This document shows, in pieces, positions 25,830-34,964 of a stretch of 50,109 nucleotides of DNA; the first letter of the stretch is position 1; every line of letters starts with the position of its first letter. The position numbers were made by a program, and so were the translations under genes. Source of the stretch: Roseburia sp. (GTDB lineage: Bacteria; Bacillota; Clostridia; Lachnospirales; Lachnospiraceae); contig DMYD01000009.1 of assembly GCA_003483745.1 (NCBI GenBank), positions 11,827 to 61,935 on the forward strand. Reading direction: 5' to 3'. The notes below the pieces were generated by a model. That model was given only the letters and a program-made list of their open reading frames with translations. It did no database searches and was not told the origin of the DNA.

Positions 25830-26573
25830 TCATTTCTTTTTACGGATCCTGTGAAGCTGCGGTCTTAATACCAGTTCCGGGATGACAATTCCTTCCCGCT
25901 GATTTAACACATATTCCACTGCTTCTGCCACTTCTTCCGGGGTAAGATAAGATTCTTTTTCTTCTCCCACCGTAAAATCGGCGTTCCGGTACAGCTTTGT
26001 CTCCGTCATATCCGGGTAGACTGCTGTCACTTTGACGCCATACTTTCTTGCCTCTTCGAATAAACTTGCCGAAAACGCTGCAAGTCCCGCCTTGGTTGCA
26101 GCATAAGCACAGCCGTGCGGGCTTGGCTGCTTTGCTGTGACAGATGAAATATTGATGATATAACCGCTGTTTTTTTTCAGCGTCCGTAACAGCTGCTGTG
26201 TTAAGATCAACGGTACTTCTAAGTTCACACGGACCATTTCCTGTATCTTCTTCGGGTTCAGTTCTTCATGCAGACCGTAGTATGCCGCTCCAGCATTATT
26301 GATAAGAACTTTTACCGTATGCTCCGATGTGATCTGTTTTACGATCGTGCACAATTTATCCGTGTCGGTGAGGTCACAGATGATGGGATGAAATATGCCA
26401 TTTCCCAAATCATTTTCACTCTGAAGTACTCCGGCAATATCTCTATCTTCTTCCGTATCAAATCTACGCCCGATACCGAATACTTCATATCCAAGTGTAC
26501 CTAATTTTTCACTGATGGCGCGCCCGATGCCGGATGAAGCGCCTGTTACGATGGCTGCTTTTTTCTGTGTCAT
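25830..26573 (-). CDS. Short-chain dehydrogenase/reductase
   Basis: A 247-residue classical SDR oxidoreductase. It has the nucleotide-binding TGASSGIG near residues 10-17, the LINNAGAAYYG strand near 90, the catalytic Ser in INISSVTAKQ near 140 and the YAATK dyad near 155. An Arg at the end of the second strand (GIGRRFDTEED) suggests NADP(H) preference. The substrate pocket is not predictable. Last gene of the der-plsY-gpsA-dut-nucleosidase-photoproduct lyase run, 12 bases after the radical SAM gene, ending before the hairpin at 25638-25723. Confidence 0.9.
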   Translation of the reverse strand: MTQKKAAIVTGASSGIGRAISEKLGTLGYEVFGIGRRFDTEEDRDIAGVLQSENDLGNGIFHPIICDLTDTDKLCTIVKQITSEHTVKVLINNAGAAYYGLHEELNPKKIQEMVRVNLEVPLILTQQLLRTLKKNSGYIINISSVTAKQPSPHGCAYAATKAGLAAFSASLFEEARKYGVKVTAVYPDMTETKLYRNADFTVGEEKESYLTPEEVAEAVEYVLNQREGIVIPELVLRPQLHRIRKKK

Positions 26574-26585
26574 AGCTGTCCTTTC

Positions 26586-27620
26586 TTACGACTCCCACCG
26601 GAAGATCTTCTCTTCCGGCACATACTCTAAAAGCTGTCTGATCAGAAAACTCTCCATCTGTTCTGTCAGCTCTTTTCCATAATGATATACCCCGCTGTCA
26701 TTCTGAAATGGAAACTGCACTACTGCAGAATACGGCTCGTTTTTCCGCATTTTTTTCAGATAATCCTGCGATACACGGAAAGAACCGACACTGACATCAA
26801 AGATCTGATCCATGGGAACTTCCTTTGTGACAAGTTCTAACATTTCATGGTACTCTTGTTCCCAGTCCGGACAGTAGATCATCGGATCAAAACACAGGCG
26901 CACCGGGAATCCTTTTTTTACCGCATCTGCCACACAGCTGACACGCTGCAAAAGCGATGGCGTATTATGTTCATATTGCTTCGTGATATGCTCTGGAGAA
27001 AGTGTAAATGCATAGATTATATTTTCATCCGGAATCAGGTTTTCAAAATATTTTTTATTTGCCGACTTTGTGCGGATCTCGATTTTAAGCGGATAAGGTG
27101 ATATCTTGTTTTCTTTCAAAACAAAATGCTCCCACGCTCTGACATAATCGGTCACAGACTCAGATGCAAGCAGATCTGTATCGTAGGATACACACAGATA
27201 AACCGGGTGTTCTGACAGCATCTGATGCAGTTCTTCAAAAATATCTTCTATGTTTACAAAGATCACAATATTGGCAGAGGGATACATTCCTTTTAAATAA
27301 CAGTATTCGCAGTCATAGATACAGTTCATCATGCAGGATGTATAATAAAAATATGTATTTCCAAAATTCTGGCACACCGGTGCCCCCTGATAGATCAGAT
27401 TGCCGGTCTTTTTTGCCAGAATCAGGTTTTGTGCATGGTGCTGCTTGTCATAGTCCTGCCTTCGTCTGCAGAATACATCTTTGTAATGCCTGATATACAC
27501 TACTTCCGCATGTTCAAAACGCATCAAAATTTCTTTTACCCGCGGATGTTCTGCTACTTCTTCTTCCACATAAATATGAGAAAAAAACGAATTATAATAA
27601 CTTTCGTCCAAGCTCTTCAA
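26586..27620 (-). CDS. splB: Spore photoproduct lyase family radical SAM enzyme
   Basis: A 344-residue radical SAM protein of the spore photoproduct lyase family, which splits the 5-thyminyl-dihydrothymine UV lesion back to two thymines without light. The cluster-binding CxxxCxxC is C100, C104 and C107 in CIYDCEYCYLKG, with an additional Cys at 96. A Cys at 143 lies in the region where the family has its hydrogen-donor Cys, but I cannot align it by eye. Length matches the family. Its start overlaps the nucleosidase gene by 29 bases. The substrate could also be another lesion if the host does not form spores. Confidence 0.82.
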   Translation of the reverse strand: MKSLDESYYNSFFSHIYVEEEVAEHPRVKEILMRFEHAEVVYIRHYKDVFCRRRQDYDKQHHAQNLILAKKTGNLIYQGAPVCQNFGNTYFYYTSCMMNCIYDCEYCYLKGMYPSANIVIFVNIEDIFEELHQMLSEHPVYLCVSYDTDLLASESVTDYVRAWEHFVLKENKISPYPLKIEIRTKSANKKYFENLIPDENIIYAFTLSPEHITKQYEHNTPSLLQRVSCVADAVKKGFPVRLCFDPMIYCPDWEQEYHEMLELVTKEVPMDQIFDVSVGSFRVSQDYLKKMRKNEPYSAVVQFPFQNDSGVYHYGKELTEQMESFLIRQLLEYVPEEKIFRWES

Positions 27621-28506
27621 AACAGCGTTTCCCCTCTCTTTTGTCCTTACATGGCAGTTCCCCCGCCTGATACATTTCTTCTATGATTCCCTGATAATTG
27701 ATCCCCGCAAGTGCTGCATATCGCAGCTGCTGCGTCACAGAAGCCCTCATTACCGCCGAGCAGTGCATATCTGCACCTATTCTTTGTGCATACACCGATA
27801 CTTTCTCCAGCTCTTTCCCATTCTGCAGCTTTTTTATCTCATCAATCTTCATCAGCTCATCCAGATAACTCCGAATTTCAGGAACTGTGTCCGCAACACT
27901 CTGTTTCAGTATTTCTGCCGACAGCCCCAGCACATTTCCCCTATCTGTCACAATTTTTAAAAATAACATCTGATGTGGTCCGAAAAAATATGCCCCTGCC
28001 TGATATATGGAAGATGCTTCCATATCATAAAGGAAACCGTCTGCCGCACTATTTTTTATGACTGTTTCGTGTTTGGAGATCAACTCTGTTGTATATTCTG
28101 TACGATAAGGCATTGCACCTGTTACAATTTCCTGTTCCACAAATGGATGTCTGTATAAAATATCCGGATAAAAAGTCCGTCCTGTCACATCCTCTGTGAT
28201 CTTTTTGCACAGATATACTTCTCCCGAAACATTCTTACAAGTTTCATCTGATTCGTTTTTTGTGGAAACCCACGCACAGGTTCCGATATTAACCAAAAAA
28301 TCCTCCGGCTGTGGCGTTCTTTTCGTACAAATCCTTGCCACGGCTGCCGTTGCTGCGTTCATCCCGCATCCCGTTACCGCAAGCAGGATATTTTCTTTCT
28401 CAGAAAAAAAGACAGGGAAACATGTTTCATCTGTCTTTTTTTTCAATCCATATTCACGAATTAATGGCTCTGCCTCACAATATAAGGCATTAAATATATA
28501 TATCAT
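27592..28506 (-). CDS. Nucleoside phosphorylase/nucleosidase family protein (MTA/SAH nucleosidase-like)
   Basis: A 304-residue protein of the PNP_UDP superfamily. Residues 1-210 show the fold: VTGCGMNAATAAVARI near 45, VNIGTCAW near 90, YDMEASSIYQAGAYF near 158, where the Glu contacts the ribose, and KIVTDRGNVLG near 185, where the Asp would protonate the base. The last 80 residues (KVSVYAQRIGADMHCSAVMRA onward) are an extra helical tail I do not recognise. Substrate might be methylthioadenosine, S-adenosylhomocysteine or 5'-deoxyadenosine. The last is a by-product of some radical SAM enzymes and the next gene is one, but spore photoproduct lyase normally regenerates SAM. Overlaps splB by 29 bases. 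Confidence 0.75.
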   Translation of the reverse strand: MIYIFNALYCEAEPLIREYGLKKKTDETCFPVFFSEKENILLAVTGCGMNAATAAVARICTKRTPQPEDFLVNIGTCAWVSTKNESDETCKNVSGEVYLCKKITEDVTGRTFYPDILYRHPFVEQEIVTGAMPYRTEYTTELISKHETVIKNSAADGFLYDMEASSIYQAGAYFFGPHQMLFLKIVTDRGNVLGLSAEILKQSVADTVPEIRSYLDELMKIDEIKKLQNGKELEKVSVYAQRIGADMHCSAVMRASVTQQLRYAALAGINYQGIIEEMYQAGELPCKDKREGKRCFEELGRKLL

Positions 28507-28556
28507 AGCTTCTCATCCTGACACTGTGATCATCACTGTCTCAAAACTCCTGTTTC

Positions 28557-28997
28557 TCACGCTTTTCCCGTACTGCCAATGCCACCACGGTTTTCATTTC
28601 CAAGTGATTCGGTCTCCTCGAAACGAATGACCGGCTGATGTTTCTGGATACGGAACTGGCAGATGCGGTCATTGACGTTGATCTCCGTGTCACGCATTGC
28701 AAGTGCCGGCATCATCCACACATCATCATCTCCGCAGTAGCTTTCATCTACAACACCCATATGGTTTGTCTGAATGATTCCAAAATTCTTATAGGTAGAA
28801 CTTCTCGGCACAATGACTGCCTCATATCCCGCCGGAAGCTGCATGGACACGCCAAGTTTGATCAATTTAAATTCGCCTTTTTTTAATACAACATGTTCCG
28901 CTGACCGAAGATCGATCCAGTCACTTTTTCCATCAATATAGGTAAGTTTTTCTATCTCATCTGAATGATATTTAATTCTGATCGTCTGCTGTTCCAT
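28557..28997 (-). CDS. dut: dUTPase family protein
   Basis: A 146-residue trimeric-type dUTP diphosphatase that hydrolyses dUTP to dUMP and pyrophosphate, keeping uracil out of DNA. Visible family motifs are DLRSAEHVVLKKGE, VPRSSTYKNFGIIQ, HMGVVDESYCGDDD (substrate-binding Asp), NDRICQFRIQKHQP and a glycine-rich C-terminal arm RGGIGSTG. The arm has RGGIGSTG in place of the usual RGxxGFGSTG. Motif 3 has VDESYCGD instead of the usual IDxxYRGE, so activity on dUTP is likely but not certain. It lies 12 bases after gpsA and 50 before the nucleosidase. Confidence 0.88.
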   Translation of the reverse strand: MEQQTIRIKYHSDEIEKLTYIDGKSDWIDLRSAEHVVLKKGEFKLIKLGVSMQLPAGYEAVIVPRSSTYKNFGIIQTNHMGVVDESYCGDDDVWMMPALAMRDTEINVNDRICQFRIQKHQPVIRFEETESLGNENRGGIGSTGKA

Positions 28998-29009
28998 TTT
29001 TACTCCTGT

Positions 29010-30023
29010 CTACTCTGCCCACTCTAAATTGCTGTGTTCTTCTCTGCGGTCACGCAGCATCAGTTCGCGTACTGCCTCTTTTGCCGGTTTGTCATCAAAC
29101 AGGACATGGTTGATCTCCTCAATAATCGGCATACTTACTTCGTATTTTTTTGCAAGTGCAATGGCTGCTTTTGCAGAGTAAACACCCTCAACAACCATCT
29201 TCACCTCATCCATCGCCTGCTTCATTGTATATCCCTGTCCCATCAACATGCCAGCTTTACGGTTTCTTGAATGCTTGCTCTCACAGGTTACAATAAGATC
29301 ACCGATACCGGTCAATCCATTTAATGTTTCTGCATTTGCTCCCATCTTGATCGCAAGTCTGCTGATCTCAGATATACCGCGTGTGATAAGTGCAGCCTTG
29401 GTATTATCTCCGTACCCAAGTCCGTCCGCCATACCTGCCGCAAGCGCGATCACGTTTTTTAAGGATCCGCCAAGTTCCATACCAAGGACATCCGGACTTG
29501 TGTATACACGGAACACCTCATTCATAAAGATATCCTGCACGCCCTCAGCCACAGCCTTCTTTCTCGCACCTGCAACGACCGTGGTCGGAAGTCCGATTCC
29601 AACTTCCTCTGCATGGCTCGGTCCACACATCACTGCCACTTCCGCAGCCGGAACCTCCTGCTCCACAATATCGGAAAGTGTCATCAGGGTATCTTCCTCA
29701 ATACCTTTTGCCACACAGACGATCACCTGTCCCTTTTTTACAAAAGGCGCCATAGATTTTGCCGTGCTCCTTGTAAAAACAGACGGCACTGCAAGGATCA
29801 GATAATCTTTTCCCTCGATCGCTTCTTTTAAATCAGTGGTAAATGTAATACCCTCCGGTAATTTCACTCCCGGAAGTTTATCCACATGCTCGTGTTTTTC
29901 ACGAAGCATCTGTATTTCCTGCTCTACAATTGACCAGACTGTCACATCATTACCGTTTGTATGTAATACCAGAGAAAGCGCTGTACCCCAGCTTCCTGCA
30001 CCTATAACCGCTGTCTTTGCCAT
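29010..30023 (-). CDS. gpsA: Glycerol-3-phosphate dehydrogenase [NAD(P)+]
   Basis: The 337-residue cytoplasmic enzyme that reduces dihydroxyacetone phosphate to sn-glycerol-3-phosphate for phospholipid synthesis. It starts with the Rossmann motif VIGAGSWGTALS at residues 5-16. MCGPSHAEEVGIGLPTTVV near 135 and LGGSLKNVIALAAGMADGLGYGDNTKAALITRG near 185-217, which includes the catalytic Lys, fit the family, and GLTGIGDLIVTC near 250 completes it. It follows plsY, which uses its product, after 13 bases. Confidence 0.96.
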   Translation of the reverse strand: MAKTAVIGAGSWGTALSLVLHTNGNDVTVWSIVEQEIQMLREKHEHVDKLPGVKLPEGITFTTDLKEAIEGKDYLILAVPSVFTRSTAKSMAPFVKKGQVIVCVAKGIEEDTLMTLSDIVEQEVPAAEVAVMCGPSHAEEVGIGLPTTVVAGARKKAVAEGVQDIFMNEVFRVYTSPDVLGMELGGSLKNVIALAAGMADGLGYGDNTKAALITRGISEISRLAIKMGANAETLNGLTGIGDLIVTCESKHSRNRKAGMLMGQGYTMKQAMDEVKMVVEGVYSAKAAIALAKKYEVSMPIIEEINHVLFDDKPAKEAVRELMLRDRREEHSNLEWAE

Positions 30024-30036
30024 GCTGTCATTCCTC

Positions 30037-30681
30037 CTAATTCTTTTTCATTCCAAATTTGTTTTCTGTTCCAGTAAGCAAACGCTTAATATTGGCTTTG
30101 TGTCTCCATAATGCCATCACTGTAAAACATGTACTGACAATGTAAAATTCCGGCAGATATGCCGTATCCACATGAAGATATCCCATGTAGCCAAATATCA
30201 GTACCTGTATCAGATAACTTGTCACAACAAGGATAGAACCTAACGATACATATCTTGTAATCGCGATCGATCCAATAAACAGGATCAGGCAGATTGGTGC
30301 TGCAAGCGGGCAGACTGCAAGTATCATACCGGATGTACATGCAATCCCTTTTCCCCCCTTAAATTTCAGATAAAATGGGAAGTTATGTCCTAAAACTGCT
30401 CCAAACCCTGCGTAAAGTTCTAATATTTTAATTGCATCCGGATATTTTCCAATGAAAAGGAAACGGATCAAAAGCACTGCAAAGATAGCTTTAAACAGAT
30501 CACCCAAAAAAGTGACAAGCCCCGCTTTCCAGCCTAACACACGCAGTGTATTTGTCGTTCCCGCATTGCCGCTGCCCTGTGTCCTGATATCCACGCCGTG
30601 CTTTTCTCCATAAATATATCCTGTCTGGAATAATCCGAAACAATACCCCACTGCCACTGCTATAATTCTTGCCCCGATCAT
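30037..30681 (-). CDS. plsY: Acyl-phosphate:glycerol-3-phosphate acyltransferase
   Basis: A 214-residue inner-membrane acyltransferase with about five to seven helices. It transfers the acyl group from acyl phosphate to glycerol-3-phosphate, giving lysophosphatidic acid. Family motifs visible are GSGNAGTTNTLRVLG near residues 35-50, GHNFPFYLKFKGGKGIACTSG near 97-118 and a third conserved segment near the C-terminal helices. Its ATG shares one base with the der stop (TAATG). The der-plsY-gpsA order is common in Firmicutes. Confidence 0.95.
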   Translation of the reverse strand: MIGARIIAVAVGYCFGLFQTGYIYGEKHGVDIRTQGSGNAGTTNTLRVLGWKAGLVTFLGDLFKAIFAVLLIRFLFIGKYPDAIKILELYAGFGAVLGHNFPFYLKFKGGKGIACTSGMILAVCPLAAPICLILFIGSIAITRYVSLGSILVVTSYLIQVLIFGYMGYLHVDTAYLPEFYIVSTCFTVMALWRHKANIKRLLTGTENKFGMKKN

Positions 30682-32006
30682 TATTGTTCTTCCTTCCTCT
30701 CACGAATGATAAATTTTAACGCCGTTCCACGGAATCCAAATGTATCACGGATACGGTTTTCCAGATAACGGGTATAGGAAAAATGCATCAATTCTTTGTC
30801 ATTAACAAAAATAACAAATGTCGGCGGTTTTACTGCGACCTGTGTGGTATAGTAAATTTTCAGACGTTTTCCTTTGTCGGAAGGCGGCTGCTGCATTGCC
30901 ACTGCCTCCGCAACAATTTCATTCAAAACACCGGTTGCAACACGCATACTGTTATTCTCAATGACAAGATCGATCATCTCAAACAGTTTATTTAAACGCT
31001 GTCCTGATTTCGCTGAAATAAATAAAATCTCCGCATATGGCATAAAGCTTAAAATCTGACGGATCTTCTCTGTGTGGCGGTAGATCGTCTTATCGTCTTT
31101 CTCAATGGCATCCCATTTATTGACCGCGATGATAATACCTTTTCCGCGCTCATGGGCAATTCCTGCGATCTTCGCGTCCTGTTCGGTCACACCCTCTGTC
31201 GCATCGATCACAATAATACATACATCGGCACGCTCCACTGCCGTCACGGCACGAATGATACTGTAGCGCTCAATTTCTTCCTTAATCTTATTCTTACGAC
31301 GGAGTCCTGCCGTATCAATAAACACGTATTCCTTTCCATTGTAACGGATGTCTGTATCGATTGCATCACGGGTTGTTCCTGCAATATCAGATACGATCAC
31401 ACGATCTTCCTGTGCCAGTTTATTGATCAGGGATGACTTTCCAACATTTGGCTTTCCGATAATTGCAACCTTCGGTCTCTCATCTTCTGCCTCGTCCTTG
31501 TTGTATTCCGGAAAATTCTTTACCACCTCATCAAGCATATCTCCCAGACCTAACATGGAAGATGCGGAAATCGGATATGGATCCCCGATACCCAGATTAT
31601 AAAATTCATACACATCCGGCATAAATTTTTCAAAGCTGTCCACTTTGTTGACAACTAAAACAACCGGCTTTCCGGAACGGCGCAGCATATCTGCCACCTT
31701 AGAATCCGAATCCTGAAGTCCCTGTCTTACATCTGTTAAAAAAATGATCACATCCGCAGTTGCGATCGCAATCTCCGCCTGCTCACGCATCTGGGATAAA
31801 ATAATATCTTTACTGTCCGGTTCAATACCACCGGTATCGATCATGGTAAAATGATAATCCAACCAGGTCACATCCGCATAGATCCTGTCTCTGGTCACGC
31901 CCGGCGTATCCTTTACGATGGAAATCCGCTCGCCTGCAAGCACATTAAACAACGTCGATTTTCCAACATTCGGACGACCCACGATCGCCACTACGGGTTT
32001 ACTCAT
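30681..32006 (-). CDS. der: Ribosome-assembly GTPase Der (EngA)
   Basis: A 441-residue GTPase with two tandem G domains and a C-terminal KH-like domain, required for maturation of the 50S ribosomal subunit. Domain 1 has GRPNVGKSTLFN near residue 10 and DTGG near 57. Domain 2 has GKPNVGKSSLIN near 183, DTAGLRRK near 230 and NKWD near 295. The C-terminal 85 residues (PTFVIFVNDKELMHFSYTRYLENRIRD) are the KH-like part. Full length. It opens the seven-gene run, with a good promoter at 32084-32112 and AGGA before the ATG. Confidence 0.97.
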   Translation of the reverse strand: MSKPVVAIVGRPNVGKSTLFNVLAGERISIVKDTPGVTRDRIYADVTWLDYHFTMIDTGGIEPDSKDIILSQMREQAEIAIATADVIIFLTDVRQGLQDSDSKVADMLRRSGKPVVLVVNKVDSFEKFMPDVYEFYNLGIGDPYPISASSMLGLGDMLDEVVKNFPEYNKDEAEDERPKVAIIGKPNVGKSSLINKLAQEDRVIVSDIAGTTRDAIDTDIRYNGKEYVFIDTAGLRRKNKIKEEIERYSIIRAVTAVERADVCIIVIDATEGVTEQDAKIAGIAHERGKGIIIAVNKWDAIEKDDKTIYRHTEKIRQILSFMPYAEILFISAKSGQRLNKLFEMIDLVIENNSMRVATGVLNEIVAEAVAMQQPPSDKGKRLKIYYTTQVAVKPPTFVIFVNDKELMHFSYTRYLENRIRDTFGFRGTALKFIIRERKEEQ

Positions 32007-32083
32007 AATTTCCTGTACTCCTTTTAATCTTCAAATCTCATGCACTCATGAGCGACTGATACTGCGCTCTGAACATTATTTTG

Positions 32084-32112
32084 ATTTTACAATATCCTGT
32101 GGTTCTTGTAAA
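32084..32112 (-). promoter_or_regulatory. Promoter of the der-plsY-gpsA operon
   Basis: TTTACA (32107-32112) and TAAAAT (32084-32089) on the minus strand with a 17-base spacer, leaving a leader of about 70 bases before the der ATG at 32006. Confidence 0.6.
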
Positions 32113-32158
32113 GGTATTTTCCATACAGGGCTTTTGGCAGTGCTTCCACAAAACTTTT

Positions 32159-34090
32159 TTATTCTGCCACACCTGCATTTTTCTGGATTTCATCAAACTC
32201 ATCCTCATTATACAAATGCCAGACTCCACTGATCACTCCCATCTTTTCTAATGCCTTTACCGTATTTTTACATCGTGGTCCAAACTGGATATAACTGTTT
32301 CCAGATGCATCACCAATCGCAACATTGTCATTTCTCGTATACTGGTAGTCATAATAATTATAATAGTAATCCCAAGTCTGATAATCATTCCCTTTTCCAT
32401 AATAAGAAAGCGAAAATGCATTGGTATAGGTCTCTTCCTGTTCATCCTTATAAACTGCAGGAAGCTGGTAATAATCAAAATTACCCTCTTTTACATCCTG
32501 CTTGACAGCATCACACAGTATGTTGCTCTCCTGTCTGGAAAATGTATATACATCCGATTCGCCATCACTTTTATAAATTGTTAAATAACCGGAATAATAA
32601 TCGTTTTCTTCGTATCCGTTTCCAAGGATCTGTTTCATCATATTATCCGGATCCGTCTCGAAAGCGGCCAGTTTATATGCAACGGAATTTTTGTCTTTTA
32701 ATGCGGCATCCGTAACCGAAACCGGATATCTCCGCTCAAACACAGAACCATCTTTCATATAATACCGGAATGACGTATAATAGTAGTTTTTTCCTTTTTT
32801 ATATACAGATAAATACTCATCTTTACTTGTGATACACTGTTCCTGCAATTTAAGCACTTCCGGAATCTGTTCTTTTGAAACATAGATCGGATAATCCATA
32901 TTCACAAATGCAGCCTCAATCTCAGATGCCTTTGGAATTTTCCGTTCAATGCCAAATACATCTATACGGAAACAGGTCAGCACAATCAGAACAACCGCCA
33001 TAAACCCTGCCCACTCTGCGATTCTTTTTTTACACAACACCCGGAAACTTTTCTGTAAAACCATTTCCGCTGCAAAAAAACAAATACTGCCAAAAAGAAG
33101 CATAAAAATCAAAAGACAAACGAACTCATTCATTTTGATATACCCTAACAACAGCGCAGATACAGCAAGTGCGATCAGACCACCGCCGCAAATTCCAGCC
33201 AGCCAGCGGAATACAGGTTTTAAAAATGCAATACTTACCACATCTCCTGCCGTTTCAACCTTGTGACTTTTATACAGGATATATGCAAAGACCGTGATCA
33301 CAACTGCTGCCACTGCATAAACCGCCACTATTTTTCCGCCGTTTACTATAACGCCAATCGCCTGAACATACTCTTTATCATATTTTACTCCCATTGTCAG
33401 ATTACGAAAGAGATAATCCAGTGGGGACAATATACTCGATGGATTGTATGACCATGTATCTGATACCCCATAACAGATCAGACTTGAAATATTCTGTACC
33501 ATCTTTGCACAACCGATCCACAGATAGTTGACTGCCAGGTAATAAAACGGCATGGCAAAAATATTACTGGTCAGCATAGCCACAAATACAGCAAGTGCAT
33601 AAGCAAAAAAAGATACCCCGGCAATATCAATAAACCAGTATAGCACATACTGGATACAGGTAATCTGATTCGCCAGACAGACTAATACCCCGGCAATAAA
33701 TGAAATTACCTCCGGTATAAACAGAAACAGGAAACCGGATACATAATTTGTAATGTAAAGCTCACGTCTGTCTAACGGCAGTGAGTGTATCATATTGGCA
33801 TTCCGCGGATTATATAAGTAAGAAAATACTGCCAGTGCCGCCGCTGCTGCTGCTATAAATACCGGCACCACTGATCCTGCACCTGCTAACGCAGATCCAA
33901 TCACATAATATTGCTTCTGTGCAGGCTGTACATTTCCAATATAATTATTCTCAGCATTTGCATAGATCAGCCCGATGCTGACGGGTACTACCATGAGCAG
34001 ATAGCAAAGGTACACGATCCAGATCGGCCAGTAATGCGTAAGATTCTTTTTAAATATCGTTGTGTTAAAAGAGGATGTCTTTGACTTCAT
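32159..34090 (-). CDS. ABC-2-type transporter permease with C-terminal extracytoplasmic domain
   Basis: A membrane protein of about 643 residues. The ATG at 34090 has GGGAGGTG upstream; the ATG at 34111 belongs to a longer reading frame overlapping the ATPase gene further. Roughly ten hydrophobic helices cover residues 20-380, and the remaining 260 residues are soluble, Tyr/Asp-rich and probably outside the membrane. This layout recurs in YtrC/YtrD-like permeases of Firmicutes paired with a GntR regulator and an ATPase. It should work with the ATPase at 34065-34964 as an exporter. The cargo is unknown. The Bacillus Ytr system is linked to cell-wall antibiotic response, which may or may not apply here. 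Confidence 0.82.
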   Translation of the reverse strand: MKSKTSSFNTTIFKKNLTHYWPIWIVYLCYLLMVVPVSIGLIYANAENNYIGNVQPAQKQYYVIGSALAGAGSVVPVFIAAAAAALAVFSYLYNPRNANMIHSLPLDRRELYITNYVSGFLFLFIPEVISFIAGVLVCLANQITCIQYVLYWFIDIAGVSFFAYALAVFVAMLTSNIFAMPFYYLAVNYLWIGCAKMVQNISSLICYGVSDTWSYNPSSILSPLDYLFRNLTMGVKYDKEYVQAIGVIVNGGKIVAVYAVAAVVITVFAYILYKSHKVETAGDVVSIAFLKPVFRWLAGICGGGLIALAVSALLLGYIKMNEFVCLLIFMLLFGSICFFAAEMVLQKSFRVLCKKRIAEWAGFMAVVLIVLTCFRIDVFGIERKIPKASEIEAAFVNMDYPIYVSKEQIPEVLKLQEQCITSKDEYLSVYKKGKNYYYTSFRYYMKDGSVFERRYPVSVTDAALKDKNSVAYKLAAFETDPDNMMKQILGNGYEENDYYSGYLTIYKSDGESDVYTFSRQESNILCDAVKQDVKEGNFDYYQLPAVYKDEQEETYTNAFSLSYYGKGNDYQTWDYYYNYYDYQYTRNDNVAIGDASGNSYIQFGPRCKNTVKALEKMGVISGVWHLYNEDEFDEIQKNAGVAE

Positions 34091-34964
34091 AATCAGCACC
34101 TCCCATTTCATATATAAATATTTCTTCTAAGGTCAGTGGAAGGACATCCACAATTGCCGGATTTGTCGCTGCTAACGCTCTTTTAGCATCTTCCGGATCC
34201 CCTTTTACGATCAGCGTATAGACCCGTCCCGTATTAGACATATGAAGGACTTCAAATTCTTCCGGTAATTTGGGCACACCATTCTGGCAGGCGACCTGGA
34301 TTTTTGACACACTGCCCTGCAGATCGCTTAAGGAACGCTCGATCATAATGGTTCCCTGATTCATAATACCGACATGATCACAGACATCTTCTAGTTCTCT
34401 TAAATTATGGGACGATACAAGAACTGTCATCTGATTTTCCGCAACTTCTGACATGATAATGCTCCAGATCTGTCTGCGCATGACCGGATCAAGGCCGTCC
34501 ACAGGTTCATCTAAGATCATCAGTTCCGGTTTTGCACAGATTGCAAGCCAGAAAGCGACCTGTTTTTGCATTCCCTTTGACAGACGGCGAATATTTCTTT
34601 TCACATCGATATTCGGGAAAAATTCCTGAAGACGGTAAAAAAGCTTTTCATCAAACGTAGGATAAATTCCCTGATAAAAACGCTTCATCTCCATCGTATC
34701 TGCCTGCACAAAATAAAATATTTCATCCGGGATATAAGAAAATTTTGCCTTTACCTTTTTATTTTCATACACCGGTTCCCCTGCAATAAAGACTTCCCCT
34801 GCATCCGGTTTATATACCCCTGTAATATGACGGATCAGTGTTGATTTTCCTGCTCCGTTCGGTCCGACCAGTCCATAGATCGCACCTTTTTCCACATGCA
34901 TATCCACACCTTTCAATGCATGAAATCCCTCAAAAGACTTTTCCAGATGATTCACCTGTATCAT
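34065..34964 (-). CDS. ABC transporter ATP-binding protein, YtrB-like
   Basis: A 299-residue ATPase with Walker A GPNGAGKSTLIRH near residue 33, the Q-loop near 78, signature RRLSKGMQKQ near 133 and Walker B LMILDEPVDGLD near 150, followed by the H-loop VSSHNLRELE. The C-terminal 80 residues are of the YtrB/CcmA-like type. It lies between the GntR regulator (4-base overlap at 34961-34964) and the permease (overlap 34065-34090). The three genes form one exporter operon under the regulator. Confidence 0.93.
   Translation of the reverse strand: MIQVNHLEKSFEGFHALKGVDMHVEKGAIYGLVGPNGAGKSTLIRHITGVYKPDAGEVFIAGEPVYENKKVKAKFSYIPDEIFYFVQADTMEMKRFYQGIYPTFDEKLFYRLQEFFPNIDVKRNIRRLSKGMQKQVAFWLAICAKPELMILDEPVDGLDPVMRRQIWSIIMSEVAENQMTVLVSSHNLRELEDVCDHVGIMNQGTIMIERSLSDLQGSVSKIQVACQNGVPKLPEEFEVLHMSNTGRVYTLIVKGDPEDAKRALAATNPAIVDVLPLTLEEIFIYEMGGADYEVKDILF

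Noticed and set aside
28515..28540. Imperfect palindrome GACACTGTGATCATCACTGTC before the nucleosidase gene
   Set aside because: It is short, in the middle of a polycistronic transcript and has no promoter nearby, so I could not support an operator or terminator.
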